Source: Strigamia acuminata (lineage: Eukaryota > Arthropoda > Chilopoda > Geophilomorpha > Linotaeniidae). From it: a stretch of 64,000 nucleotides of DNA. Under the pieces are notes generated by a model. It saw only the letters and a list, made by a program, of their open reading frames with translations. It had not been told where the DNA came from and did not search any database. Location of the stretch: contig OX442315.1 of the NCBI GenBank assembly GCA_949358305.1, forward strand, positions 6,411,875 through 6,475,874, read 5' to 3'. This document shows, piece by piece, positions 30,501 through 42,500 of this stretch (positions are counted from its first letter, which is position 1; the number at the start of each line of letters is the position of its first letter). The translations under genes and the position numbers were made by a program.

Positions 30501-33500
30501 CTAGTCCTCGTATTGAGCCGTGGGGTCCAGGACTGGTACCTCACTCTCAGACACTGAAAATCGGGGCATTCCTCGAGTTGGACCCGACGCTGCTCCATTA
30601 TTGACATGGAGCCAAACTTCAGTAATGTCCGTCGTCGTCGGGAATACTCTCGCATAGTCCATGTCGTACTTCTCCCGTGTGCCCGTTGGTGCCTTACGGA
30701 CAGCAATCACTCTTCGATGCTGGGTCACCCTTTTTGGTTCCCGGACCGCATTTTCCAGCCATTTGAGAGCGTCATGGCTCAAGGTGTTGCTGTAGATCAA
30801 CATGGTTCTTGTGGCCTCGGATATTCGCAATTTTGGATAAAGGTAACGAATTTTCCCGAAATCTTGGTTTTTGCTTCTCCTCGCACCTGGTTTGGGCGTT
30901 TTGTCGATGTTGGCCAACCCTCTTCTGGAGACGTCCGATTCCTTGGCCGAGGACTCAATTCCTTCTCGCCTACTTTGATCTATTTCGCTGCCACACGCCT
31001 CGGATTCGGAATTTCTTGCCGACCTGTTCATGGCCAATTGGTGGGCCATTGGCGTGTAGGTCGCAGCTGGTTTAGCTCGAGTTGAGTGTACGTTTGACAT
31101 CCTCATTGGTGTGGTCGCCATCAGAATTGTTGGTACTTCTTCGATCGTGGGCGCAGGTGGTTCCATTGGAGCCCACTCCATTTGTTTCTGCTCCACAAAA
31201 GTACGGAACTTCTGTTGAGCCATTACGTTTTGATAATGTTGGACCCATTCAGCCCTCAGTCGCATCGCGCACTGGTCCGGCGTTTCCCCATTTCCCAGGA
31301 CATCCTTCATTAGTTGTGCTCGTACTGCTGGCGGGTCTCTTAAGATGGAAGTCCAGTTTCCGATCATCTCGTTGGGGATTCCTAACGCGGCCGTCCACAG
31401 GAAAGTGGTGGCGATGAATGTCGTCTCGACTGAGGGGAAAACTCCTGGAAACATTACTCTGTAGAATGCGGCGTCTAGCAGTGGTTGGAACTGTCCGAGC
31501 CACTCCGTCGTTTGCAGTTCCACTGCTTGCTGCACGAACTCTCTCGCTCTCCTTCTGAGGTCGTTGATCGCTTCGTGAATTTGCGCGTTCTGGTACTCGT
31601 CTAAATTTGCCTTCAATAATCCTTGGTGGCAAAGTGGAAATCGCAGAAACATCTCCCAAAGTGGACGATAGTCTTTATCGAACCCCTCCTCTGGCTGCAT
31701 TGCGGGATTATTCGAGTAAGGTGCCGTGGCCAAATTTGGAACGGGCAACGTGATGTTTACAGCAGGGATTGGCTCCGTGAACGGCAAAGTGTGTGGATTT
31801 ACCCCTTGCTGTTCTCTTGGTTTAGCCTTTCGTGGGTCCTTCGCCTTTTGCGACTCGTCAACTCGAATCTCCACTTCCGCTTGCGGTCTCTTTACCGTTT
31901 CTCGTCTGTCTTCTGTTTGAGGCTTTACGGGTCTTCTTGGATCTCTTCCTCCGCGGATGATTGATGATCTCCCTCGTGGGCGTAATATTCTCGGCTTCGA
32001 TTTCCTCTCTTTAACCCCTTTCGCCATTTGGGCATGTTTTATCGCCAAAGCTTCATCCAACGTGGGTAGGTCGACGAAACTGTACGTCTCCGGTGGTGAT
32101 TTCCTCGGAGTCGGTGTTGGAGGCACAGACCGTGGCGTCCACGTAATTGGTGTATGGGTACCAATGACTGGTGATCTTGGTGGAGTCGCTTGAGGCGTCC
32201 TTGGCCCTGTCGGACTTTTTCCCGTTTCCTCAAGTTCATAGGTGATCACGGACGTTATCTCCTGCGAAAGCTGCGTCTCTTCTGGTTCCTCTTCAGAAAT
32301 TTGCATCTTCTCCTGACCTTCCAACGAAATTTCCCGCACCTCGTCTACAAGCACGTATTCATTTTCAGACGCAGAGTAGTATGAATCGCTGCTTTCTTCC
32401 ACTTGGATTCTCAAAATATCTTCATCGTCCTGTGTCACAGTTCGTTTTGGACGCATTTCGGAGTATCGGTGCGATCGTTTCGCCTCGCTTTTCGCTCCTT
32501 GTCGCTTGGTTGACGAATTTCGACTTGAATGTTCTTGCCTTTCCCTCGGACTCAATTCCGGACTTCGACTGTCTCTTCTACGGGAACAGGAAACATATTT
32601 TACTTTACGTCGTTCCGACGAGTGACTTTGATGCTCCCTTGTTTCTTGTCGCATTCTTTCGTTTCGTTCAAGGGGTCTTGTTTCCCTACTTCGGTTTCTC
32701 GACGTACTTTGCTTCGGCGGAGTTTCTTTCCTCCGTCTGTCGCGTCCTCTGTATCGAAGTGCTCCTCGGGTCCTTGCTTCCCTTCCTCTTCGAGCTAACT
32801 CATGTTGTTCAGATCGGAATTCATCATAGTTTCTATCTCTAGAATGGTGACTTCTCGATGACTGATGAGGTTTCGGACTTAATTCCGACTTTTGTTGACT
32901 TCTGGACGCTGATCGACTTCTCGGATGGCGTGTGGATGTTGTAGATCTTTCTGACCTCTTTGGCGGAGTCTTCTCTCGCTGCACCGTACTTCGTGGTCGT
33001 CTTGACGAATACTCCTCTTTTCGAGTTGTCTGGGGCGGTGTCTTTCTTCGACGCTCTGGACTTGGCTCCTGATCGGCCTGAGATCTTTTATCTCTACGCT
33101 CCCTTTCCTCCCTCTCTAGCCGTTGCCTTTTTACGTAATAGAGAGGTCCGAAGTCATCTCGCAACTCTGGTTTCTCCTTTGATACAGGAGTGATGTGGAC
33201 ACCAAGTACCCCTGCCATCGTCAATTGATGCATTTTATATTGAGAGTCCACGTAATAGGGTGGTACAGTTTCCAAATCTGGTTCGTCTAGCAATGCCTGC
33301 TCCGCCTGCCATTTCGCCTTCTTCTCCAAATACTCGGCTGCTACATCCGCCATGCCCTCCTGAAGTCGATTCATCACTTGCCGTGCAAATTGAATTCGAT
33401 TTGTCGCCGGGTCACAATAAATGACATAATCCTCCGCTTCTTCTGGAGTCATCGGAAAATCCTCGCCTATCAATTCGTTCCAAATTGGTCCATGTGTGTC

Positions 33501-34220
33501 CGTTAATATTGAAATTAATTTTAACATTTCATGGAAACACGTTTTGAAACCTTTGAACAGTCTTTTCAGGGTTCCCCAGCGTCGTTGTATGGCTAATGAG
33601 ATGAATTGTCTGACGTTGGCTGGTTTGTAGCCTCTCTGCTCGAATATTCTTTTCAACTTTCGATGGATTCTTCCCCGATAGAAGGTTCGTGGGACTCTCG
33701 CGTTTTTGGGTAATGCGTCCCATGATTCCATCGCTTTTCTTGTCTATAAATTAAATTTTCATTAATTTTTTATCTTTTTACGAAATTATTCTCAATTGTG
33801 TGTGTCATTTTCTTAATTTTTCGTTTCATAAAATTCTCGCCAGATGGCGTTCTTTCGTATATCGCGACGTATTTTCATGTCGCTTTTCTCAAGTTTTTGC
33901 CAGTATTTACTAATTTTGTCACATAAAACTAATTATTTCTGATAGTTTTTAACTTAGTTTTAGCCTTCTTAGCGATATTCCATGCTTATCTCGATCTTTT
34001 ATCGGTTCTGTGATCGCGTCTCCGTATTTACGACTTATTTTGTTTCGTCTCTTACGATCATCGATAAATTTTTACTTTTATGACACGCACAATTGATGAA
34101 TAATGATAACTATTATTTTGGATCTCTTATCCTTAGTTTTTTCGACTTAATTCGATTTTTTACTACCTCTTCGTGTACCGGTTTCTTCGGTTTTGGCGGC
34201 GGACGAAAATCTTGATTCAT
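30501..34220 (-). CDS. Element B ORF3: spliced, RS-rich protein of unknown function
   Basis: The main exon is 33743-30501 (first internal ATG 33731, about 1076 residues). A likely first exon, 34220-34167 (MNQDFRPPPKPKKPVHEE), ends at a GAG|GTAGTA donor and joins in phase 0 to TTTATAG|ACA at 33743. Residues are numbered from ATG 33731. An N-terminal domain (about 1-200) has QRRWGTLKRLF and KMHQLTMAGVLG. A long Arg/Ser-rich region (about 215-440) follows, then an acidic and proline-rich part. A C-terminal domain has DEYQNAQI, MFPGVFPS, FLWTAALGIP, GETPDQCAMRLRAEW and VWLHVN. Element A ORF3 has all these landmarks. It sits where Gypsy relatives carry env, but no signal peptide or membrane segment is visible, so it is not an envelope protein. 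A nucleic-acid-binding or Gag-like accessory role is only a guess. Confidence 0.78.
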
Positions 34221-34450
34221 CGTGGTGTTGATGATTGCTCCGTCCGGACTTCCTCGTAATTCCTTGTTGTTCGATCGTTTGATGCTTAGTTTAAATCACT
34301 CCAACGTTTTTGTTATTGTTTTGACGAATGTCTCCACACATGTGATTTTTACTTCACGTTGAATCGACATGCGGTTCGTTCAACCAATCACGATCGAGCT
34401 GCGACGTCGTCCACTTCCGGACTCCCGAGTGACGTCGCTACCTTCTATTT

Positions 34451-37400
34451 TTAGAGGTAGTCTGGAGGTTTAATCTTCCCTCTGTCTCGAAGTGGATATT
34501 TCTTCAAGACAGCTTTCTTTTTAATTGTCTTGGGTTGATTTTCGCGCAGATCTTTATATCTTTGTTTTGTTTTCACTTTTTTCACCACTTCTCCCCCCTT
34601 TTTAGGAAACGACGCAACTTGTTCGTCTGTTTCCACAACTAAATTTTTTGGAAAAAGTGGCACATCAACTTGTGATTTCTGTTGCAAAGTTGCGCTCAAT
34701 TCTTCATTAATATCTTCACTTTGTTTGACTTGCTGCTCGCTTGGAATTGCAAAATCTATTTCCTCATTATTTTCCGTGTTTGATGAACTTGGCGTTGTTT
34801 GTAATTCCTGTTGTTCTTGCGAAATTTGCGAATCTTGCAAATTTTGTGTTTGATCCAAAATTTGTGATTCTTCCGAATTTCCTTGATTTTGCGAATCGTC
34901 TAAATTTTGCATTTGACGCAAAGTTTGAGATTCTATTGAATTACTGCCTTGAATTTGTTCATTCTGCACGTTCTGCGAACTCTCTATATTTGCAATTTCT
35001 TGCATTTCGGATGGTGATGGCTCGTCGAACAAAGTGTTAATAATTTTTCCTTCCGGGTTACTTTGTGTTTGGCCTTTTTCCCAAATTTCTTGATTAAATT
35101 CCGGGAAAAACGGCGTTAACTCGGACATGTGAATGGAACGCAAGATCTTATTATCTTTAAGTCGTCTTAATTTGACAGCTCCGCCCTGGTGAATTTTAAT
35201 AATAACATATGGTCCACTTCTCTTGTCGGATAATTTCGCAGAAATTCCCTGTGACGCTTTTGACAAAGTGTGATCTTCTTTCCATACAAGGTCATTTGTT
35301 CGAAAATCTTGGAATTTCCCATCTAATTTATGGTTGTCCACACGCTCACGAAGGTCCATGATGTGTGCCATCATATGATGGTACGTGTCGCGAATGACCT
35401 TCTCTAATCGTTGGATGTAAATGTGTGGCTTATTTGGGTCAATTTTCAAAATTCCATCCAAAATTCGAGGATCCCACGGTATCCTAAATTCTCTGCAACA
35501 ATTCAAATATGCCGGCGAGTAATCACGGCCTGTTGTTGCTGTTGTGCGTATACTAAACGCTATCTCTCTTAGATATTCGTCCCAGCGCTTGTGGATCGAT
35601 GTGTAGATTGACAAAATATATTTTAAATCTCTGTTGGTCCTTTCCACGGTGTTGGCTTGGGGATGATATGGTGATGTAAATCGCGGCACGATTTTGAACT
35701 TTTTACAAAATTCATGATAAAGTCGTGCTTTAAATTGCGGTCCGTTATCCGATATGATTCGGAGCGGAAATCCCCAGCCCATGCATGTGTCATATAAACA
35801 GTCTGCTATATCTTGTGCCACCGGGTCTGCCAGCGGATAAAGTTCTGGCCAGCGAGTGGCTATATCCAGAATCACCAAAATATAGTTATTTCCTGTTTCC
35901 GTTCTAGTTAACGGTCCTACTAAATCGATACTCAAACATTCAAATGGCGCATACGGGCCAATTTGAGCTGGTTCTACTCGTGTCCTTGTTCTGGGTTTAC
36001 ACGCTTGGCAGCGAGAACAATGTTTAATAAATCGAGCTGTATCTCGTTTCATCCCCTCCCACGTATACACTTGTCGCATTCGATAAAGTGTCCGTGCTAT
36101 TCCACAGTGGCTCGCCAACGGATGTCCGTGCATTTGCCACAGAACTCTAAATCTCAATGATCTCGGCACTACAATTTTAAGTGCTCTCGAATCCTCTGCC
36201 AAATCATCCGACATTGTTGGGTGATATTTGAGTAAAAGGTTTTCTTCTACAAGGTGTTTTGTTGCTAAAATCCGATATTTTTTTCTATGCAACGGAGTTT
36301 TCACGTATGTGGGAAATTGCTCAGTTTCAAGATAATGTCGCATGGCCTGACAGTGGCGGTCTTTGATCTGGTGATCAACGAGCTCTTCTCGTGTCGGCGG
36401 TGTGCAGTTTGCCTGTTCCGTCACTTTTGCAATAAATGCCGTGACCATCTCGTTTTCAGAAGTTGGCATGTACTGCCATTCTTTCTTTTCTTTTGGACTC
36501 TGTTCCAACTCTTCACTTGATGTGCTATACATCTGACACCAATACGATGCGACTTCTTCGTCTTCAGCCAATGGTCGTGGTAATTGGTTCCAATTTCCTA
36601 CCACCCATTTGCGTGGCTCAGTTGGACAATATCGCAGATCGCCGTCAGCTTCTCCTGTGTCCTCCGCGTCGCAAATTATCTGAATTGGCGCCCTGGACAA
36701 TGCGTCTGCCAAAGTGTTGGTTGTCCCTTTCAAATACTGAATTTGGAAATTGTAAGACATTAATTCCATCTGCCAACGGGCAAGACGGCCTGCTGGCTCT
36801 TCCAGTCTCATCAACCATTTCAGGGCCTCATGGTCAGTTTGTACGACAAAGCTCGTAAATTCGAGGTACGGCCTAAATTTTCGCAGTGCCCATATGACAG
36901 CTAAACACTCGAGGTCGGTGGCGCCGTAATTGAGTTCTGCTTGCTGCAGACATCGGCTGACATAGACGCATGGGGATTCTATCATCTGGCCGTCAATTTC
37001 CTTCATTTGCATTAAAGCAGCGCCTAAACCCTTTTTGCTTGCATCTGTTCTTACAATGAAAGGTTGATCTAAATTTGGCAGGTGCATTGTCTTTGCATCA
37101 GTTAATAACTTTTTTATTTCATCAAATGCAACTTGGTGCTCATTTTCCCATAGGAACTCTATTCCTTTCTTCAACAGTGGGCGTAGTGGTGCCGCTACAG
37201 TTGCCAAATCTTTTAAAAGACGGTGGAAAAAGTTGACCATTCCGAGGAATCTCTGGAGCTCAGTCAAATTCTTTGGCGCTGGAAATTCCGAGATTGCTGC
37301 TACTTTCGCGGGGTCTACACTTAATCCATTAATTCCTAATTTATATCCTAGGAATTTGAGTTCCTTCCTACAGAATTTGGACTTAGTCGGATTCACATGT

Positions 37401-39532
37401 AATCCGGCTTGCTGTAGTTTTCCCAATACTGAGTCCAAGTGCTTCATATGTTCAGCATATGTCTTTGATACGATCACTATATCGTCCAAGTAGGCCCAAG
37501 CATATTTCCTGAATGCTTCGCCTAATACCTTTTCAATCAATCGTTGAAATGTTGTTGGCGCGTTGACCAGCCCGAAGGGCATGACATTGAACATTAAACG
37601 ACCCATGGGGCTCCAGAAAGCCGTTTTTGGGCGGTCTTCCGGTCTCAGGTCTATTTGCCAATATCCCTTCGTTAAGTCGATGGTCGACACCCACTGGAAT
37701 TCTCCTAATTCGCTTAAGATTTCCGTAATGGTCGGCATCTGTGGCGGGTCATAAAGGGTATGTTCGTTCAGCGCTCTGTAATCGATACAGAGGCGTGGCT
37801 CCGAACCTGGTCTCATTACCAGTACGATTCGCGTTGCGTAATCCCCTTCAGCTTCTGATACATAGCCTTTGTCGATCATCTCCTGGCAGAGGGTTCTTAA
37901 AATCTCGCGCTTCTGTGGGTTCCATGATTTGAATGGAACTCGGATCGGTTTATCCGTGTCTAAATTTATCGAGTGTTGGAGCACATGTGTTTTTCCAGGA
38001 TTTTTGCTGAGTATTTTCTCATATTTTCTCAGCACATGCTCTAATTGTGCTGCCTCTGTTAATTGCAGTTTTGCTTCCTCGATCATGTCATGGACTCCAT
38101 TTCCAACCTTCAACCTCGCCTCGAATGCACAAAAGCTACTTTCTTTTCTAAATGTTTTCAATGACGATTCGGGCTCTTCTTTCTTTTGCTCATATTTATC
38201 AAGAAGATACTGCGGTATGTAAGGTTGTGGTACATCTATTGTCGTGATGAAATTCCATTTACCGTTGAGTGGATTCGGCTGTATTTTCATCCTCTTCATT
38301 GCGTCATTGCCGATTAACATGAACTTCATGTCGTGAGGCAACACTAAGAAATACTGCTGCATCATACCATGAGTCCATCTAATCATCATCCTAATTGTTC
38401 CCATAGGTTGGACTTGTTTATCCGCTGTATTTACAGTCATGTTGGCTTTGAGAGGCCAAACTTGTTTTTCCAACCCCATCGCTTGAATCAGTGGCCAAGA
38501 AATACAACTGCGGTTGGCGCCGGAATCCAACATCGCGGCGATCGAACCTTGTTCTGTCTTGATGTCAATCGTCGTCATCCCTTCTAAAACATCTTCTTCG
38601 GGGAGTAGAATGTTAAAGACTCTAATTCTTGGTCCTTCTGGCTCCAAAGTTGTTAATTCCTTTAGGAGTGGGTCCCAATCCACTGGTTCAACTGACGTAT
38701 CGGTCATCCAAGCCGCTATAGATGGAGTTTCTTCATAGGTCTTTTTTACCTTCGTCCAAAAAATAGTCGCCTCATTTTCTTGTATCAATTTTACATCTTT
38801 TAATGCTTCGGTCACTTTGACTGTGAAATACGATTTGTCGAATTCATTTGATCGATAAGCTTCTTGTATTACAGGTGGGCAGTCTTTTATTTCTAGAGGT
38901 GGGAATCTCATTCCGACGAGTTGTCCACACTCCATGTCACAGATCATTTCACCTCTTTTTGGCATTGTGCCGATTGCTTCTGGTGGCGTGAGTATTATAG
39001 GAATAGTTGTATTTTTCAGTGGTCCATTATCGCCTAAACTGTCCGATTTTGATGAACACCCGGCTATTTCCGGTTTTGTTGAATACCCGGCTACTTCCGG
39101 TTTTGGTTCCGATGTTGCTTTTGGGGCTGGAAATTTCAATCCCACAACTTCGCCATCTTCGTAATCAACAACTATTGTTCCTCTTCCACCTTCCAAAGTT
39201 CCAATTACTTTGCGTGGTTTTTCAACTGATTCTGATTGTATATATTCTCCAGTTTGACTATCTTTGATGAGTCGTGATCCTGAAGGTGTTTTTGCTGTTG
39301 GTTGAGTCTCTTGGATTTTTTCACTCAATTTTTGTGGTTCCACTAATGTTTTTAATATTAGTGAAGTCTCTGTTACTTTTCCATCTATTGGTAGTGTTTC
39401 TATCAATTTTTCCGAGTTCTCTAGCACTTTTACAGATAGGGCTGTTGTTGGTTGGGCATTTTGCAGTTTTTCCGAATTTTTGGTCAGCGCGAGCTCTACT
39501 GCTTTTCCTGAGCCCGCGCGTTCAAGTTTTTT
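34451..39532 (-). CDS. pol: Element B Pol (protease, RT, RNase H, integrase)
   Basis: Read by -1 frameshift from gag at 39526-39532; the frame has no ATG of its own near its start. After a linker of about 300 residues come the protease (MLDSGANRS, near 38520), reverse transcriptase with YLDDIVIVS (near 37480), and RNase H (VRTDASKKGLGAAL, near 37040). Integrase follows, with a zinc-binding HPLASHCG...CSRCQAC and a DDE core (SIDLVGP, SDNGPQF, TVERTNRD; 36150-35600). A GPY/F module contains KRSGPYVI (near 35210), and the tail is Gln/Ser-rich. The order PR-RT-RH-IN and the GPY/F module place it in Ty3/Gypsy. All catalytic residues are present. Confidence 0.92.
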   Translation of the reverse strand, partial: KKLERAGSGKAVELALTKNSEKLQNAQPTTALSVKVLENSEKLIETLPIDGKVTETSLILKTLVEPQKLSEKIQETQPTAKTPSGSRLIKDSQTGEYIQSESVEKPRKVIGTLEGGRGTIVVDYEDGEVVGLKFPAPKATSEPKPEVAGYSTKPEIAGCSSKSDSLGDNGPLKNTTIPIILTPPEAIGTMPKRGEMICDMECGQLVGMRFPPLEIKDCPPVIQEAYRSNEFDKSYFTVKVTEALKDVKLIQENEATIFWTKVKKTYEETPSIAAWMTDTSVEPVDWDPLLKELTTLEPEGPRIRVFNILLPEEDVLEGMTTIDIKTEQGSIAAMLDSGANRSCISWPLIQAMGLEKQVWPLKANMTVNTADKQVQPMGTIRMMIRWTHGMMQQYFLVLPHDMKFMLIGNDAMKRMKIQPNPLNGKWNFITTIDVPQPYIPQYLLDKYEQKKEEPESSLKTFRKESSFCAFEARLKVGNGVHDMIEEAKLQLTEAAQLEHVLRKYEKILSKNPGKTHVLQHSINLDTDKPIRVPFKSWNPQKREILRTLCQEMIDKGYVSEAEGDYATRIVLVMRPGSEPRLCIDYRALNEHTLYDPPQMPTITEILSELGEFQWVSTIDLTKGYWQIDLRPEDRPKTAFWSPMGRLMFNVMPFGLVNAPTTFQRLIEKVLGEAFRKYAWAYLDDIVIVSKTYAEHMKHLDSVLGKLQQAGLHVNPTKSKFCRKELKFLGYKLGINGLSVDPAKVAAISEFPAPKNLTELQRFLGMVNFFHRLLKDLATVAAPLRPLLKKGIEFLWENEHQVAFDEIKKLLTDAKTMHLPNLDQPFIVRTDASKKGLGAALMQMKEIDGQMIESPCVYVSRCLQQAELNYGATDLECLAVIWALRKFRPYLEFTSFVVQTDHEALKWLMRLEEPAGRLARWQMELMSYNFQIQYLKGTTNTLADALSRAPIQIICDAEDTGEADGDLRYCPTEPRKWVVGNWNQLPRPLAEDEEVASYWCQMYSTSSEELEQSPKEKKEWQYMPTSENEMVTAFIAKVTEQANCTPPTREELVDHQIKDRHCQAMRHYLETEQFPTYVKTPLHRKKYRILATKHLVEENLLLKYHPTMSDDLAEDSRALKIVVPRSLRFRVLWQMHGHPLASHCGIARTLYRMRQVYTWEGMKRDTARFIKHCSRCQACKPRTRTRVEPAQIGPYAPFECLSIDLVGPLTRTETGNNYILVILDIATRWPELYPLADPVAQDIADCLYDTCMGWGFPLRIISDNGPQFKARLYHEFCKKFKIVPRFTSPYHPQANTVERTNRDLKYILSIYTSIHKRWDEYLREIAFSIRTTATTGRDYSPAYLNCCREFRIPWDPRILDGILKIDPNKPHIYIQRLEKVIRDTYHHMMAHIMDLRERVDNHKLDGKFQDFRTNDLVWKEDHTLSKASQGISAKLSDKRSGPYVIIKIHQGGAVKLRRLKDNKILRSIHMSELTPFFPEFNQEIWEKGQTQSNPEGKIINTLFDEPSPSEMQEIANIESSQNVQNEQIQGSNSIESQTLRQMQNLDDSQNQGNSEESQILDQTQNLQDSQISQEQQELQTTPSSSNTENNEEIDFAIPSEQQVKQSEDINEELSATLQQKSQVDVPLFPKNLVVETDEQVASFPKKGGEVVKKVKTKQRYKDLRENQPKTIKKKAVLKKYPLRDRGKIKPPDYL
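39487..39532 (-). promoter_or_regulatory. -1 ribosomal frameshift signal, element B
   Basis: On the minus strand A_AAA_AAC (39532-39526) is followed by the spacer TTGAAC (39525-39520). A 10-bp stem comes next, GCGCGGGCTC (39519-39510) with GAGCTCGCGC (39496-39487), having one G-U pair and a 13-base loop containing most of the Gag stop. The -1 frame is open from the heptamer. Heptamer and spacer length equal those of element A, while the stem sequence differs. Confidence 0.88.
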
Positions 39533-42500
39533 GTAAGGTTGTCTGATAAAGAATTAATGAGATGTTCCATTTCTTCTTTAGACAACATTCTCTTTGGTTG
39601 TTGACATTGCCGTACCCAGTGTCCAACTTGGCCACAATTATGACACGGTGCATTTTCCGGTGTCAATTTTGCTTGACTGGTCTTATTACCATCTGTTGCG
39701 CCGCCTGGCGTAGAAGTCTGTCCCTTATTTTCACCTAATTGTGGAGTTTGTACTTCTATTTTTGAGTTGAAGTCGACAGAATACGGTTTGGTTGGAAAGG
39801 ATGAATTTCCTTGTGTCTGTGGTTGCACAACCATTTGATGTGGCAACCTTGTTTGCATTTGTGGTTTGTATTTTGTTATCGCTGGATTGTTCCGTGTAAA
39901 CAATACGCTTGCCGCGTCCATCAAAGTATTTAATTCATTTTCCGAGTAGTCTGTCAACATTATTTGTGTATCACCGACTGATTCGGTTACTTCGGACGGG
40001 TCTTGTACCCATTTGACCGTTGGTCGCGTTGGTACTCGTGGTTGAGGATAAGGCGATGGTCCACTTTCTTGTTTTTTGGTGGGCCCTTCCTCCCGAGATA
40101 CTAAAAATTGCGAGCGTGGACGCATCATTTTTGCACCGGATCTCGTATAGTCTGAGTGGTGTCGCTGCAAGTCATCCCGTGCTCTTTGCTCTTCCAGCGG
40201 AAGGTCTGATGCATATCTGTCATCAATATACATTTGATTGTTCCTTATAAACTCTTGTAATTTTTCGAAAGAGCTGGCCATTGGTGCATCCACCATTCGT
40301 AATACCTTCTCGGAAAAAGGTGTCAGACCATTTCTGAATTTTCTATCTTCGTCGAAATCGCTGATGTGGTACGGGAGCTGAGCAATTAGATCTTCTGTTC
40401 GTCTTAAGTAAGACCGAATGTCTTCGCCCAACATTTGTTTGTGGTTGTCCCAATACTTTATCATCATTGCATTGGACTCCCCGTATTCTTTCATAAATGC
40501 TTTTACAAATTCATTCCAGTGCGTGAATTTATTTTTTCGGAACCAATTCGTTGCTCCTCCAACCAACATTTTTGGTATCAACTTATGTAAAGCCACATCC
40601 GGGTCCATTTCGTGACTTGTCACCACATGCATTACTTCATCTAAAAACTGGGTTCCGATTTGCCATCCTCCATCAAACATGTCCGGATTAATGCGGTCCC
40701 ACTTGATTTGGTGAGGTGAGCTGTAGTAATGTGTCCAATTATCAGTACAATATTTTAGAATAATCTTTCTTAAAACTTCCTCCATTTCCTGAGACTTTGA
40801 AGGAATTTGTGACAATTTTGAGTCAATCTGTCTCGCGATGATTTCTTCTAATTCTCTGGAACTAGTTGGTAATGCATTTAGTGGGGGCGGATCTCTATTA
40901 TCCGAACGGGATTTACCTCTATCCCATCTCTCGCCTCGTGGCCTTGAGTAGTTAGGCTCTTCACGATGAAATTGCTCAGAATGTGAGTATTTCCTTTCAT
41001 ACTCGTGTTGTGATGGTGGTGGACTAGAACGTGACCTTCGTTGGTCTCGGTATGAGTCGTCTCGTCGCCTATTGGAATCTTCACGTCGCCTGTGTGAATC
41101 ATCACGTTGCTCATGTGAATCTCTATTCGTATAGGATTCGTACCAATAGGAGCCCCTATTTTGTTGTGAATCCTGTTGGCGACCATGTTGTGGATTTGGG
41201 CTTTCTCTTGATATCGACTCATTTCGATTATACCAGCTTTGTCCTACTGGACCATAATCACCTTGTCTACGAGTCTCGTCTCTGAAGCGGGCGTCACTTT
41301 GCTGGCGCGGTTCGTCTTGATAACACGATATATTTCGCATGTCTGTGTCATTATGCGCTCGTGTTTCATTTGCAAATCGTACTTCACTGCGCGGACGGGC
41401 TTCTTGACGGTAATACGACTCATTTCGTAGATTTGTGTTTTCTGGTTGTTGGACATTGTAACTGGATCGAGTCTCACTCAACTGTTGAGTGCTTCTATTG
41501 TAATTTTCGCCTGAATGTTGCGAATATTTTCCTTGTAGATAGTCGTCATAGTTTCTTATTTTCGTATAACTGGCTTGTCCAGTTGCTTCATCTTGCCCGG
41601 TTGCAGCATCTTGACTACTGCTTTTATCTTGCTCCGGAACTTCTTGATCATGTTGGAATTTTTGTTTTTCACTTTCGCGACTCAATTCGCGTTGACTATC
41701 TACTTGTTGTTTTTTCTGTGTTTCCCGCAATCTTCGTCGATCCTCTCGTTCGTTGGCTTCGGCTAACTGTTCAACCGCTTCCATGAATGTGTATGACCTT
41801 CGATAGGCGGGGTTCTCGTCATCTCGAGCGTCTTCAAGGTATTCTCCCAAGGCTTTGCCTCCACACGCGCCTTTTGTTGCAGGGTTACTGACTTTTTCAG
41901 TTTCCATTGGAGTTTGGCGATCTCTGCCATCAGAATCCATTTTTCTGCGTGCTGTCTGCCACTTTTGAAATTCATCCGGATCCACTCCTGTTACTGCACC
42001 TTGTTTTTTAATTGGTCCAGCAGGTTGGTCTGTTGCACGCTGACGATTTCTCTGTGCAATCATGTCCAGCACGTCTGGATTTTTTGCTGGTGAAACTGAT
42101 GCTCTTTTAGCATCTCTTCTTTCATCCATATCACCTCTCCTTTTTAAAGGATTTGCGGACGAGCCTGGTGATAAATTGACCACTTCCGGCTGGTGTGGTG
42201 GAATGTTCGTTGGTCTGGCGTACTGGCATTGTGCAAGATATTTGAGCTCCTCATTTTCTTGGCGGACTCTTTCCGCTGCTTCCTGCGCTTCAAGAGCGTT
42301 CTGTCGAAGGTAGTGGATCTCCTTGCTTTCTGCTGTTTCCGCTGCCTGTTGTGCTGCAATTAATGCTAAACGTTCCGCTTCCACGCGGACTCTTTCCGCT
42401 GCAATCCTCTGTCTTTCGGCTTGCATAGCTGTTCGATCAGCCGCTATTTCCGCTAGACGTTTCTCCTGCAAGTCTCGATACTCGTTCGCCAAACGTATTT

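Noticed and set aside
30501-33731. Envelope gene of an errantivirus-like element
   Set aside because: The position suggests env, but the product has no signal peptide, transmembrane helix or glycoprotein-like cysteine pattern, and is RS-rich.
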